The position numbers and the translations under genes were made by a program. The notes under the pieces are model-generated. The model was not told the DNA's origin. It ran no database searches and worked only from the letters and a program-made list of their open reading frames with translations. Of a stretch of DNA of 64,000 nt, positions 1 through 9,579 are shown one piece after another. The DNA comes from Deinococcus aestuarii (GTDB lineage: Bacteria; Deinococcota; Deinococci; Deinococcales; Deinococcaceae): the NCBI RefSeq assembly GCF_018863415.1, contig NZ_JAHKSN010000001.1, positions 564,716 through 628,715 of the forward strand, in the 5' to 3' direction. Within the stretch, counting starts at the first letter, position 1. Every line of letters begins with the position of its first letter.

Positions 1-984
<984 letters not shown>

Positions 985-1184
985 GGCGGTCCTTTCAGTC
1001 GCGCGCGGCGCGGGAGGGTCGAGCATGGCGTGAACCCGGGCGCACTCCGCCTGGGCAGAGTGCATCTTACACATGTTGCTCACGGTACGTCTACGCAGAA
1101 CCATACGTCTGCCCCACGCCCCGGCGATGTGGCGCGGGTGAGGAACGGGGGACACGTACTCATCCGAGTGCGATGAGGCCTATG

Positions 1185-1213
1185 TTGAGGGTACTCATGC
1201 TGCGTGCTACGCT
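1185..1213 (+). promoter_or_regulatory. Sigma-70-type promoter for the small gene at 1261
   Basis: TTGAGG (1185-1190) and TACGCT (1208-1213) are separated by exactly 17 bp. The predicted start point is near 1220, giving a leader of about 40 nt that ends in the purine-rich GAGGGAGAGGGG before the ATG at 1261. Confidence 0.55.
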
Positions 1214-1260
1214 GCCCGGGAGACCAAGCCGCCACCAGAGGGCGCCAGAGGGAGAGGGGA

Positions 1261-1484
1261 TGCCCAAAAAGGAACGCAAACGCTTGCAGGTGGTGATCAG
1301 CGAGGAGCAAGACGCCCTGCTCACCCGCACGGCGTATGAGCTGTCGAGCCCCGAGCGACTGATCAGCAAGAGCGAGGTCGTCCGCCTCGCCATCGAGAAG
1401 ATCGCCCGCGAACTCGGCGAGGGCGAACACCTCGACGAGTACCGCGCCCTCCTCGACGACGACCCCGGGGACGAGGAAGGGTAG
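1261..1484 (+). CDS. Small ribbon-helix-helix-like protein
   Basis: This is a 74-residue protein. A basic start (MPKKERKRLQVVIS) can form a beta strand and is followed by two predicted helices (about residues 14-30 and 38-54, ISKSEVVRLAIEKIAREL) and an acidic tail ending DDDPGDEEG. The strand-helix-helix order and the SKSEVVRLAI motif resemble CopG/MetJ-type DNA-binding proteins, so a transcriptional regulator is likely, but no target is visible. The frame stays open upstream to 1173. I chose the ATG at 1261 because of its purine-rich ribosome-binding site and the promoter spacing. A GC-rich 7-bp hairpin follows the stop. Confidence 0.7.
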
Positions 1485-1532
1485 GCGGGGCCGCAGGCAC
1501 GCCGCCCCGCTCCCGGGACTGAGGACCCTGCG

Positions 1533-2513
1533 CTAGCGACCCGAGGCGTACGTGGCCGGGGGCAACACGCGCCGGGCGCCGAGCAGGCGCGGGGCCCAGT
1601 AGCGGTCGGAGAGCAGGTGGTCCACGACGACCTGACCCCGGTACGAGTTGGCGTTCACGAACTCGTCGTCACCGAGATAGATGCCGACGTGGGTCACGGC
1701 GCCTCCCCCCTCGGTGTCGAAGAAGACGAGATCACCGGGTTGCAGTTCCCCGGGCGCGACGGGCTGCCCGACCTGCGCCTGGTCGGCGCTGCGGCGGGGC
1801 AGATTCAGCCCGAGCGGCGCGAAGACCTGAAGCACCAGCCCGCTGCAATCGAGCCCGGCGGGGGATGCGCCCCCGTAAACGTAGGGCACCCCCAGGAGCG
1901 CCAGGGCCGCGCCGCGCCATTCACTCGGCAGGGCAAAACCCGGGGAGGCGGTCCCGGGAAGGGGCGGCGTCACGGCGGCTCCGGGAAGCGGCTCGGGGGC
2001 GGGCGCGTCGGGTGCCGGGGCCACGGGGACGACCGTGACCGGGAGAGCAGAGGCGGGCACGGGCGTCGGCACCACCGCGACGACCGGCGCGACAGGGTTC
2101 GGCGCGGGCACGAGCAGCACCTGACCGGCCCGCAGCACGCTGCCTTCGGGGAGGGTGTTCGCCGCGAGCAGGGCGTCCACGCTCACGCCGAAGCGGCGGG
2201 CGAGGGAATACAGCGTCTCTCCCGGCTGCACGGTGTATGGCGGGACCTCCCGCACGCGCAGCACCTGTCCCACCCGCAGCTCGGGGCCGGTCAGACCGTT
2301 CAGGGCGAGGAGCGCCTCAACGCTCAGGCCGTGGGCGCGGGCCAGCCGGAAGGCCGTGTCCCCCGGCTGCACGGTCACGGTGAGCGGCACTTCCTCCGGA
2401 ACGGAGGCGGCGGGCGGCAGCGGTCCGGGCCCCGCGCTCGTGAGCGAGGCCCCCGCGGCGGAGGCGAGGGTCAGGAGGGCCAGCGGCAACAGGAACCGGG
2501 AAAAGAACGTCAT
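1533..2513 (-). CDS. Secreted LysM-NlpC/P60 peptidoglycan endopeptidase
   Basis: This is an exported cell-wall hydrolase of 326 residues. A signal peptide (MTFFSRFLLPLALLTLASAAGA) is followed by two LysM domains (about 44-87 and 93-136, both with the QPGDT/QPGET start), a Pro/Ala/Val-rich linker and an NlpC/P60 domain. The catalytic Cys lies in GLDCSGLV (about 223) and the His in THVGIYLG (about 275). NlpC/P60 enzymes cleave D-Glu-diaminoacyl or related peptide bonds, and LysM binds glycan. The frame is open upstream to a GTG at 2624, with another ATG at 2546. The ATG at 2513 gives the cleanest signal peptide, but the start is not certain. Confidence 0.85.
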   Translation of the reverse strand: MTFFSRFLLPLALLTLASAAGASLTSAGPGPLPPAASVPEEVPLTVTVQPGDTAFRLARAHGLSVEALLALNGLTGPELRVGQVLRVREVPPYTVQPGETLYSLARRFGVSVDALLAANTLPEGSVLRAGQVLLVPAPNPVAPVVAVVPTPVPASALPVTVVPVAPAPDAPAPEPLPGAAVTPPLPGTASPGFALPSEWRGAALALLGVPYVYGGASPAGLDCSGLVLQVFAPLGLNLPRRSADQAQVGQPVAPGELQPGDLVFFDTEGGGAVTHVGIYLGDDEFVNANSYRGQVVVDHLLSDRYWAPRLLGARRVLPPATYASGR

Positions 2514-2959
2514 GCAGTGGGCTCGCAGGGCGCGAAGGACAGTCATGCGGCGCCAGTCGGCACGGCATCCGGAGGGGGAACGCTCCGCATGAGAGGTGCC
2601 CCAAAGGAATTGAAACATCGGCACCGTAACATGCCCGTCCTCGCCCTGCCAACCCCTGCCGAGGGCGTCGCTGTGGGGTTTTCGACTTTTCGTGCAGGGA
2701 GGGCCCGGCGCTTTCCCCTGCCCCCCTTGCCGAACTCTCCTGCCGGAGGGCAGTGGACCCGTCCCCTCTCCCCCGCGTGACCTCCCTTACGAAGGAAGAG
2801 GGCTTCTTCACGGGGAAGCGAGCCTGAGAGAAGCTCCGCACGCCCCTCTTTCGCCTTTCCGCCTGAATGCCCTTTAGGGAGGGGTCATCAAACCTCTCAT
2901 CCCCCGTTGGCGTTTTCATCATGGGGGGAATGGCCCCGACTCGGCGGGCCTGCCCCCCC
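2514..2959. other. Intergenic stretch between divergent genes, no gene seen
   Basis: About 450 bases lie between the LysM protein start and the MFS promoter. Part of it (2514-2624) may code for an N-terminal extension of the LysM gene if the upstream GTG is used. The rest holds runs of C and G and no convincing reading frame, hairpin with a T-tract or RNA gene. Confidence 0.4.
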
Positions 2960-2965
2960 TATTCT
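2960..2965 (+). promoter_or_regulatory. -10 box TATTCT, leaderless start at GTG 2972
   Basis: TATTCT ends exactly 6 nt before the GTG of the MFS gene. No Shine-Dalgarno sequence is visible, so transcription probably begins at or next to the start codon. Confidence 0.6.
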
Positions 2966-2971
2966 TGACGG

Positions 2972-4279
2972 GTGTTCGCGCGTGTCTCCGCGTGGCGTGA
3001 CCGGACGTTCCGCGCGCTGCGTCACTCCCATTACCGCCGCTACTGGTTCTCGCAACTGCTCTCGCTGGTGGGGTCGTGGATGCAGGCGACCGCGCAGCAG
3101 TACCTCGTGCTCGAACTCTCGGGGGGCAGCAGCGCGGCGCTGGGGTACGTGACGGTTGCCCAGTTCCTGCCTAGCCTGCTTCTGTCGCTCTTCGCGGGGG
3201 CGGTGATCGACCGGGTGCCGAGGCGGCGGGTCTTGATCGTCACCCAGCTCGTGCTGCTCTCGACGGCAACGGCGCTGGCGGTCACGACCCACCTCGGCGT
3301 CGTCTCGCTGGGGCTGGTGATGCTGCTCGCCTTCGTGAGCGGCACGGCGAACGCCTTCGACATGCCCGCCCGGCAGAGCATGGTGGTGGACTTCGTGCCC
3401 CGGGGCGACGTGCCGAACGCGGTGGCCCTGAACAGCCTGTCGTTCAACGTCTCGCGCACGGTGGGGCAGGCCCTCTTCGGGGTGGTCGCCGCGCTGGGGG
3501 TGACCCTGCTCGCGGGCGGCGACCCCGAGCGGCTCTCGCGGCTGGCTCTGCCCTTCTACCTCAACGTGGGGTCCTTTTTCGCGGTGCTGTTCGTCCTCGC
3601 CACCCTGCCCTTCCCCGACCGCGAGTTCGGCGGGCACGGCAGCGTGGCCGAGGACGTGCGCGAGGGGCTGCGGTATGTCCGGGCCACCCCCGCCGTGCGG
3701 AACGTGATGCTGCTCGTGGGGCTGCTGAGCCTCACCGTCATCAACTTCAACGTGATCATCCCCTACTACGCGCGGGTGGTCTTCGGGGCGCGGGAGGCGG
3801 CCTTCGGGACCCTCAGCGCCGCGTTCGGGGTGGGGGCGATGGCGGGGGCGCTGTGGCAGGCGAGCAAGCCCAACCCGGCGCGCAACCTGCGGGTCGGCGC
3901 CGTGATCCTGCTCGCGGCGGCGGCGGCCCTCGCCTTCACGCCGGGGCCTGCCCTCGCCACGCCCGTCCTCGCGGTCTGCGGCTTCGGGATGCTCTCCTTG
4001 CTCGTCAGCGCGAACAGCACCGTGCAGCTCACCATTCCCGACCACCTGCGCGGCCGGGTGATGAGCCTGTATTCCTTTGTCCTGGTGGGGATGGGCCCGC
4101 CCGGCGCCCTGCTCGCCAGCACCCTGATCGGCCGCGAGGGCCCGCTGGGTCCCCGCTGGGGGCTGGTGACCCTCGCCGCCCTGGGCGCGGTGGCGCTGCT
4201 CGTCTTGTGGACGCGGCTGCCCCGGCGCGTCACGCCGTCTGCCCCCGCCGCGAGCACCCCCGGTCTTCCCGCCGACTGA
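2972..4279 (+). CDS. MFS transporter, EntS/MFS_3-like
   Basis: This 435-residue polytopic membrane protein has about 12 hydrophobic segments. It starts with the short cytosolic FARVSAWRDRTFRALRH, followed by YRRYWFSQLLSLVGSWMQ, the typical opening of the EntS-like branch of the major facilitator superfamily. The loop DRVPRRRVLI between helices 2 and 3 is the usual motif-A region. The family exports siderophores, drugs and other small molecules, but the substrate here is unknown. The GTG start is set by the -10 box six bases upstream. The gene stands alone; a small membrane-protein gene follows 39 bp downstream. Confidence 0.85.
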   Translation: MFARVSAWRDRTFRALRHSHYRRYWFSQLLSLVGSWMQATAQQYLVLELSGGSSAALGYVTVAQFLPSLLLSLFAGAVIDRVPRRRVLIVTQLVLLSTATALAVTTHLGVVSLGLVMLLAFVSGTANAFDMPARQSMVVDFVPRGDVPNAVALNSLSFNVSRTVGQALFGVVAALGVTLLAGGDPERLSRLALPFYLNVGSFFAVLFVLATLPFPDREFGGHGSVAEDVREGLRYVRATPAVRNVMLLVGLLSLTVINFNVIIPYYARVVFGAREAAFGTLSAAFGVGAMAGALWQASKPNPARNLRVGAVILLAAAAALAFTPGPALATPVLAVCGFGMLSLLVSANSTVQLTIPDHLRGRVMSLYSFVLVGMGPPGALLASTLIGREGPLGPRWGLVTLAALGAVALLVLWTRLPRRVTPSAPAASTPGLPAD

Positions 4280-4318
4280 GCGCGGGCCCGGGCGAGGCCC
4301 GGCTGTTATGCTGCGCGC

Positions 4319-4468
4319 ATGAGTGTGGACCGCCACCAACTGGTGCTGACCTGGGCGCTGGTGATCATCGCCGTGGGTGCCGCCATCGGCATCGGCACGA
4401 CCGCCGCCCTGCTCGCCCGCAAGGACCGCCCCCTGCCGGACGACCCGGACGCGCCGCTGTTTATCTAG
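4319..4468 (+). CDS. 49-residue single-pass membrane protein
   Basis: This short ORF reads MSVDRHQLVLTWALVIIAVG, then a Gly/Ala-rich rest of one transmembrane helix (about residues 8-32), then a charged tail ARKDRPLPDDPDAPLFI. A TATGCT hexamer (4307-4312) ends 6 nt before the ATG, the same leaderless layout as its neighbours, which argues for a real gene. The stop codon lies at the edge of a palindromic repeat that could terminate its transcript. The function is unknown. The product may be a small membrane partner, but nothing here names it. Confidence 0.6.
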   Translation: MSVDRHQLVLTWALVIIAVGAAIGIGTTAALLARKDRPLPDDPDAPLFI

Positions 4469-4544
4469 CTTTCAGCCGTTAGCGGTCAGCCCTCAGCAGG
4501 ACGGGAGGGTTTCGCTGAGGGCTGACCGCTGAGAGCTGAAAGCT
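4467..4544. repeat. Palindromic intergenic repeat, copy A
   Basis: A long imperfect inverted repeat begins AGCTTTCAGC and ends GCTGAAAGCT, with inner arms AGCGGTCAGCCCTCAGC and GCTGAGGGCTGACCGCT. It fills the gap between two convergent genes (stops at 4468 and 4549) and could act as a bidirectional terminator. Related copies lie at 41067, 54660 and 62739. Confidence 0.85.
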
Positions 4545-4548
4545 CCCC

Positions 4549-6291
4549 TCAAAACGGCCACACCCGCGGAATTACCAGCATCGCCACCACGAAGCTCACG
4601 GCCGTCAGGCCCAGGCCGACGCGCACGAAGTCGATGAAGCGGTAGCGGCCGGGGCCGTAGACGAGCATGCAGGAGGGTTCGAGGGGGGTGATGAAGGAGT
4701 TGCTCGCGGCGACGGTGATGCCGATGACAAAGGGGCGCGGGTCGTAGCCCAGGGCCTGCGCCGTGCCGATGGCGAGGGGGAGCATCACGAGGGCGGCGGC
4801 CTGGTTGCTCATGGGCTGGGTGAGGGCGACCGTCACCCCGAAGAGGGCGGCGAGCAGGCCGTAGGGACCCAGGGGTTCGAGGACGCCGGAGATCGCGCCC
4901 GTCAGCACCCGCGCGGCCCCGGTGTCCTCGAAGGCGGTGCCGAAGGCGAGCATGCAGGCGACGAGGACGAGGACGGGCCACTCGATGGCCCGGTACGCCT
5001 CCTCGGGGGTCACGAGCCGCAGCGCGAAGGCGAGGGCCACCGCGAGCAGGACCGCCACGCTCAGCGGCAGCAGGCCCAGGCCGCCCCCGACGACGGCCCC
5101 GCCGAAGAGCAGCAGGGCGAGCGGGGCCTTGCGGGGGTCACGCTGCGCCTCGGTCAGGTCGCCGAGAACCGTGAGGTGGTCGCCGAGCGCCGCCACCCGT
5201 TCGGCGGGGCCCTGGATCATCAGCACGTCCCCGACCCCCACGCGCACCCGGGCGAGGCGTTCGATGGTGCGGGCGCGGCGGTGCAGGGCGAGCACGGACA
5301 GGCCGTAGCGCTCCCGGAAGCGCGACTCGCGCAGGGTGCGCCCGGTGAGGGGACTGCCGGGCATCACGACCGCTTCCACGAGCCGCACGGGCACGGCCCC
5401 CTCGACCTGAAGGCGTTGCTCGCTCTTGCTGAACACCCCCAGGGTCCCCTTGCCGCTCAGGATGCGGTGGGGCGGGCCCTCCACGGCGAGGGTGTCGCCC
5501 TCCTCGATGCGGAAGTCGGGGCCGGGCGCGTAGTGGGTCTCGCCCCCGCGGCGCACGGCCACGACGGTCAGGCCGTGGTCACGGCCCAGGCCCGTCTCTC
5601 GCAGGGTCTGCCCGGTGAGGAGGCTGCCGGGCGCCACCGTCAGGTCGGCGAGGTAGGCGCGCAGGGACTCTTCGAGCTCGGCCTCCTGGGCGGGAAGCAG
5701 CCGCGGCGCCACGAAAAAGAGGTACAGCAGCCCGAAGAGGGCGACGGGCACGCCGACCCACGCGAGCTCGAAAAAACCCAGCGGCCTGAGCCCCGTGGCG
5801 GGAAGCGCCCCCGAGACGACGAGGTTGGTGCTCGTGCCGATCACGGTGACCGTGCCCCCCAGGATGCTGGCGAAGGCCAGGGGCATCAGCACCCGGCTCG
5901 GCGCGACCCCCGCCCGGCGGGCGAGCCCCGTCATCACCGGCAGGAAGACGGCGGTCGTGGCGGTGTTGCTCGTGAACGCGCTCACGCCCGCCACCGCGCC
6001 CAGCATCCCCCGGATCATCCCGCCCGCGTTCCGGGCGCGGCGGCTGAGGGTCACCCCCACCCACTCGATGACCCCGGCGCGCAGGAGCACCCGCGTCAGG
6101 GTGAAAAGTCCCGCGAGGGTGATCACGGTGTCGCTGCCGAAGCCCGCGAACGCCTCCCGGGGCGTCAGTAGCCCGAGGACGAGCAGCGAGCCGAGCAGCA
6201 GCAGGGCCGTCACGTCCACGGGCAGCCACTCGGTGGCAAACAGCACGAGCGCGGCGGCGAAGAGGATGAGCAGGATGGTCACGGGGTCCAT
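4549..6291 (-). CDS. SLC13/DASS-type permease with two TrkA-C (RCK_C) domains
   Basis: This 580-residue membrane transporter belongs to the ArsB/CitM-SLC13 superfamily. An N-terminal membrane half contains SNTATTA and GTSTNLVVSG, matching the SNT and TSTN substrate/sodium motifs. Two tandem soluble TrkA-C-like domains follow in the middle (about 205-370, each with an SLLTGQTLRE/SPLTGRTLRE motif), then a second membrane half with SNQAAALV and SNSFITPLEPS. Relatives move sulfate, dicarboxylates or other anions. The substrate cannot be read from the sequence. I start at the ATG at 6291, which follows CCGGAGACCC; the frame stays open to 6324. It converges with the 49-residue gene across repeat copy A. 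Confidence 0.85.
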   Translation of the reverse strand: MDPVTILLILFAAALVLFATEWLPVDVTALLLLGSLLVLGLLTPREAFAGFGSDTVITLAGLFTLTRVLLRAGVIEWVGVTLSRRARNAGGMIRGMLGAVAGVSAFTSNTATTAVFLPVMTGLARRAGVAPSRVLMPLAFASILGGTVTVIGTSTNLVVSGALPATGLRPLGFFELAWVGVPVALFGLLYLFFVAPRLLPAQEAELEESLRAYLADLTVAPGSLLTGQTLRETGLGRDHGLTVVAVRRGGETHYAPGPDFRIEEGDTLAVEGPPHRILSGKGTLGVFSKSEQRLQVEGAVPVRLVEAVVMPGSPLTGRTLRESRFRERYGLSVLALHRRARTIERLARVRVGVGDVLMIQGPAERVAALGDHLTVLGDLTEAQRDPRKAPLALLLFGGAVVGGGLGLLPLSVAVLLAVALAFALRLVTPEEAYRAIEWPVLVLVACMLAFGTAFEDTGAARVLTGAISGVLEPLGPYGLLAALFGVTVALTQPMSNQAAALVMLPLAIGTAQALGYDPRPFVIGITVAASNSFITPLEPSCMLVYGPGRYRFIDFVRVGLGLTAVSFVVAMLVIPRVWPF

Positions 6292-6471
6292 GGGTCTCCG
6301 GGGGGCGGCTGGAGGGCCGGTCACGCCCGGCGAGGAGAGCCCGCCGGGCGCCTTGGGAAGGAGCCGGAGAAAAAGCCGCAGGGCCTGCCCTCCCCTCCCC
6401 CCACCGGACTCTGCCGTGGGGCGGGAGGCCCCTGCATGTGAACGGCCCGCGCGTCCCTTAAAGCACGCCCC

Positions 6472-7602
6472 TCAGGGCGCAGCCGGGGCGGCGGTGGGCG
6501 AGGCCCCTCCCGCCGCGAGCCGGGTCAGCGCCTGGGTCAGCACCGCGACCGCCCGGTCGTACTCCCGCAGGTCGAGGTGCTCGTGCGGGGTGTGGTCGAG
6601 GGCGCTGTCCCCCGGGCCGTAGGCCACGGTGGGGACCGGCCACTCGCGCGCCACCACGTTCATGTCGCTCGTGCCGGTCTTGACCTTGAAGACGGGCGTT
6701 CCGCCCTGCGCGCGGATGGCGACCCGCAGCGCGCGGGTCAGCGCGTTGTCCCGGGGGTGACGCACGGCGCGTTCGTGCCCGGTGCAGGTGACCTCCACCC
6801 CCGCCGGGTCGGGCAGGTCCGCCAGCACCCCGCGAACGGCCTCCTCGGCGGCCTCGGGGGAGAGCCGGGGCGGCAGGCGCAGGCCGAAGGTGCCCCCCGC
6901 GAGCTGGGCCAGCCCGTCGGTGCGCGTCCAGAGGTCCTGAAGGGTGGCCTGCACCGTGTCGAAGACCCCCTCTCCCCCCTCCCCGGCGGCCCAGGCCCGC
7001 ACCCGGAACCAGCCCTCGGCGAGGTCGTCGGCGGCGCTCGTGCCCTCGCCCGCCGTGTGGAAGTTGGCCTTGCGCACCCGCACGCGGACCACCAGCCGCC
7101 CCTTGTACCCCAGCGTCAGGCCCGTCCAGCCGCTCGGCTCGCCGATCAGTACGAGGTCGGGGCGGTAGCGGCCCAGGACGTGGCGGGCGCCCCGGCTGCT
7201 CGGCGCCTCCTCCTCGGTCGCGCCGACGCACACGAAGCGGGCCCCGGCGAGGGCTTCTTCCGGCAGGGCGGCCACCGCCGCCACAAAGGCGCACAAGCTC
7301 CCCTTGGCGTCCACGCTGCCGCGCCCGTGGAGGGTGTCCTCCTCCACCCGCACCGGGATGTCCCCCGGCACCGTGTCGATATGCCCGAGCAGCATGACGG
7401 TGAGGGGCCCCCAGCCCCGCTCGCCCACGGCGTTGCCCGCCCCGTCCACGTGGGCCTCGAAGCCGCGCGCGGCCATCCAGGCCCTCAGGTAGGCCGCGAC
7501 CCCCGCCTCCTCCCCGGAGAGGGAGGGGATGGCGACGGCCCCGGCGACGAGGGCGCGGGCCCCAGCCAGCGGGCCGGTCAACGGGTCGGGCGGCCGGGTC
7601 AC
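6472..7602 (-). CDS. lysK: [LysW]-lysine/ornithine hydrolase, M20 family
   Basis: LysK releases lysine (or ornithine) from the amino-group carrier protein LysW, the last step of the AAA-type lysine route in Thermus and Deinococcus. The 376 residues carry M20 metallopeptidase motifs: GHIDTVPG and GSVDAKG for metal binding, [11 protein letters not shown] with the catalytic and metal Glu, and HTPHEHLDL near the C-terminus. [15 protein letters not shown] is also typical of LysK. The frame runs upstream into the neighbouring gene. The GTG at 7602, seven bases after that gene's stop and with GAGG just before it, is the better start. No other lys gene is in the window. Confidence 0.85.
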   Translation of the reverse strand: MTRPPDPLTGPLAGARALVAGAVAIPSLSGEEAGVAAYLRAWMAARGFEAHVDGAGNAVGERGWGPLTVMLLGHIDTVPGDIPVRVEEDTLHGRGSVDAKGSLCAFVAAVAALPEEALAGARFVCVGATEEEAPSSRGARHVLGRYRPDLVLIGEPSGWTGLTLGYKGRLVVRVRVRKANFHTAGEGTSAADDLAEGWFRVRAWAAGEGGEGVFDTVQATLQDLWTRTDGLAQLAGGTFGLRLPPRLSPEAAEEAVRGVLADLPDPAGVEVTCTGHERAVRHPRDNALTRALRVAIRAQGGTPVFKVKTGTSDMNVVAREWPVPTVAYGPGDSALDHTPHEHLDLREYDRAVAVLTQALTRLAAGGASPTAAPAAP

Positions 7603-7609
7603 CGGGGCC

Positions 7610-8704
7610 TCACGGGGACCCGTCGGCCGGGGCAGCCTCGCCCGCGTCCGCCACCCCGGCGCCCCGCTCGCCCGCCACCGCCCGGGCGAGGGCCACGACG
7701 AGATCGGTGACCTCCGCGAAGGCGAGCAGGGCCAGGGCCCCCACCCCCCCGACAATCAGGGTCCACAGGCCCGAGAGGCGCGGCCCCTCGGCGAACTGGA
7801 AGACGGCCAGCCCCAGGGCCGCGAGCCCCAGCACCGCCGCGAGGAGGCGCAGCCGCCCCACCCAGCCCTGCACGGCCTCCGCCCGCGCGTCCAGACCACC
7901 GGGCCCACCGCGCGCCGGGGCCCGTCGGGTGCGGGTCACCGCCGGAGACGGGGCGGACGGCGTGACCTCCGGCAGCCCCGTGACGGAAGCTGCGCCCGGC
8001 GGGGTGGGCGTCACGACGATGGGGGAGGAGGTCGTCGGGGCCTGCGTCGGAGTCCCCTCGGGCGGGGCCGGGGAGGGGGAGGGCGCGGGCGGCACCTGGG
8101 TGGACGGGCCGATCACGCGCACCGTCTCGCCGCCGAGGTCGTTGTGGCCGGGCGGTTTCCACTGGGTCGCGCGGGGGACGGCGGGCGGCGCGGAACGCTC
8201 GCGGGGGGGGGCCGGGTCGCCCCGCCCGGGGTCTTTCCCGGGCTCCGGCCCCTTCCCGGCGTCCGGGCTGGCCCTGGGGGGGGCCTGCTCGCGGGGAGGG
8301 GTGACGGGGGTGGGGGCCTGACCCTGGGGCGGTGTGGAGGGCGCGGACGAGGGACCGAAGGTCTTCTGCCCGCTCGGACCCGGCAGGGGCGTGGTCGGCA
8401 GGTGTTTGGCGCGGGCGGTGGCGTCGCGCACCCGGGAGAAAAAGGCCTGGACGCGGGCGGGGTCGTAGCCGAGCAGGCTGGCGGTGAGGGCCGTTCCGGC
8501 GGGGGTCTCGACCCTCAGGAGGCCTTCCTCGTCGCTGTGGATGCGGGTCAGGTCGCGCAGGGTGACCCGGCGGGTGCCGCCCGCGTCCTGGTAGATCAAC
8601 GTGTCTTCCAGCAGGGCGAAAAACGCGCCCTCGCGTTCCAGCGTCGCGACGGGCGGCACGCCGATGCCCAGCACCTTCAGGGCCGACTGTACGCGGTCAT
8701 TCAT
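7610..8704 (-). CDS. Membrane-anchored protein with Pro-rich linker, unknown function
   Basis: The 364 residues fall into three parts. The N-terminal globular part (about 1-100) includes [25 protein letters not shown], which looks like a small beta-rich PH-like fold. A long Pro/Thr/Ser-rich linker covers about 110-270. Two C-terminal transmembrane helices (about 293-312 and 318-340) are followed by a short acidic tail. A clear ribosome-binding site (AAGGTGAGGAG) precedes the ATG. lysK follows 7 bp downstream, so the two are probably cotranscribed, but nothing ties this protein to lysine synthesis. I do not recognise the family. Confidence 0.75.
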   Translation of the reverse strand: MNDRVQSALKVLGIGVPPVATLEREGAFFALLEDTLIYQDAGGTRRVTLRDLTRIHSDEEGLLRVETPAGTALTASLLGYDPARVQAFFSRVRDATARAKHLPTTPLPGPSGQKTFGPSSAPSTPPQGQAPTPVTPPREQAPPRASPDAGKGPEPGKDPGRGDPAPPRERSAPPAVPRATQWKPPGHNDLGGETVRVIGPSTQVPPAPSPSPAPPEGTPTQAPTTSSPIVVTPTPPGAASVTGLPEVTPSAPSPAVTRTRRAPARGGPGGLDARAEAVQGWVGRLRLLAAVLGLAALGLAVFQFAEGPRLSGLWTLIVGGVGALALLAFAEVTDLVVALARAVAGERGAGVADAGEAAPADGSP

Positions 8705-8842
8705 GGCTCAGCTCTCCTCACCTTGGGAGGCAGCATAGCGGGTGAGCCGCCGCGCCCGCACCCACCTCCTCGGGGCCCGGCATAAAGGCGTCCGCAAGCC
8801 GCGACTCACGCGCCCGGCCAGCCCACCCCCACACACTGGACC

Positions 8843-9127
8843 ATGACGAACGACGACAACCGCTACGGTGACGCCCCCCTGGGCCGCAGTGTCGAGGAAG
8901 TCGAGGGGGACGCGGGCAACCGGATGAATTCCCCCGTTCCCGGCGAACAGGTCCGCGACGACGACATGCTCGCCGGAGTCCCGGCGGCTCCCGTGCTGAG
9001 CGGTCCGGCGGGCAGCGCCGTCATCCCCGGCGTCTTGGACGTGGACCGGGTCACGGACGCGAATACGGGTGGGGCCGACGACGGCACGGCCCGCGAGAAC
9101 CGCGACAGCAGCGAGGGCACGGCTTGA
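8843..9127 (+). CDS. Small acidic protein, paralogue of the next gene
   Basis: This is a 94-residue hydrophilic, acidic protein with no membrane segment. Its N-terminus (NRYGDAPLGRSVEEVEGDAGN) is nearly the same as that of the gene 41 bp downstream (NRYGDTPLGRSVEEVEQEGGN), and both share a VPAVLD/IPGVLD-like segment further on. The pair therefore arose by tandem duplication. The rest is low in structure and rich in Asp, Gly and Ala. The function is unknown; small hydrophilic proteins of this type are often stress-linked, but that is only a guess. Confidence 0.7.
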   Translation: MTNDDNRYGDAPLGRSVEEVEGDAGNRMNSPVPGEQVRDDDMLAGVPAAPVLSGPAGSAVIPGVLDVDRVTDANTGGADDGTARENRDSSEGTA

Positions 9128-9167
9128 CGCCAGGCGCCGTGCCCGGCGCGATGAGGGAGGAGAGGCC

Positions 9168-9413
9168 ATGACCGACAGTGAGAACCGGTACGGCGACACG
9201 CCCCTGGGCCGCAGCGTCGAGGAGGTCGAGCAGGAGGGGGGCAATCTGGAAAACCCCCCACCGACGACCGGCGAACTCTGGGACAACGACCAGATCGCCC
9301 TGCCCGCCATCGCCAACGCGAACACCACCGCCGTGCCCGCCGTCCTCGACCCCGACATCACCCCGGACGGCACCCTCCCCGATGAACGTGACACCGGCGG
9401 GGGGATCCCCTAG
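9168..9413 (+). CDS. Small acidic protein, tandem paralogue
   Basis: This 81-residue acidic protein starts MTDSENRYGDTPLGRSVEEVE. It shares its first 21 residues and the PAVLDPD segment with the preceding gene. The middle and tail (TTGELWDNDQIALPAIANAN, then DERDTGGGIP) have diverged. A strong ribosome-binding site (GGGAGGAGAGG) lies just before the ATG at 9168. The frame is open further upstream, but the paralogue alignment also starts at this ATG. A perfect 13-bp stem terminator follows. The function is unknown. Confidence 0.75.
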   Translation: MTDSENRYGDTPLGRSVEEVEQEGGNLENPPPTTGELWDNDQIALPAIANANTTAVPAVLDPDITPDGTLPDERDTGGGIP

Positions 9414-9432
9414 TTCGACACCCGCACCCATG

Positions 9433-9471
9433 CCGGGGCCGACCCGTCGCGTCTGATCGGGTCGGCCCCGG
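9433..9471 (+). terminator. Hairpin after the tandem small genes
   Basis: CCGGGGCCGACCC and GGGTCGGCCCCGG form a perfect 13-bp stem around a 13-nt loop. The T-tract is weak (GTCTCGT). It lies between convergent transcription units and may serve both strands. Confidence 0.6.
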
Positions 9472-9579
9472 TCTCGTCCTGGCTCGGGTCCTACCTGGCG
9501 AGGGCGCTGCACAGGCCGTCGACGAACTTCTCGTGCCCATAGCGGCCGCACCTGGGAAGGGGCCGGGCGGCGGAGCGCT

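Noticed and set aside
7603..7755. Longer N-terminus for LysK
   Set aside because: The extra codons overlap the upstream gene in another frame and have low-complexity Arg/Pro/Ser content. The GTG at 7602 fits spacing and family length.
9491..9579. Possible remnant ending PRCGRYGHEKFVDGLCSALAR on the minus strand before comM
   Set aside because: The frame is short and has no start, ribosome-binding site or family I can name. It may be chance coding-like sequence.
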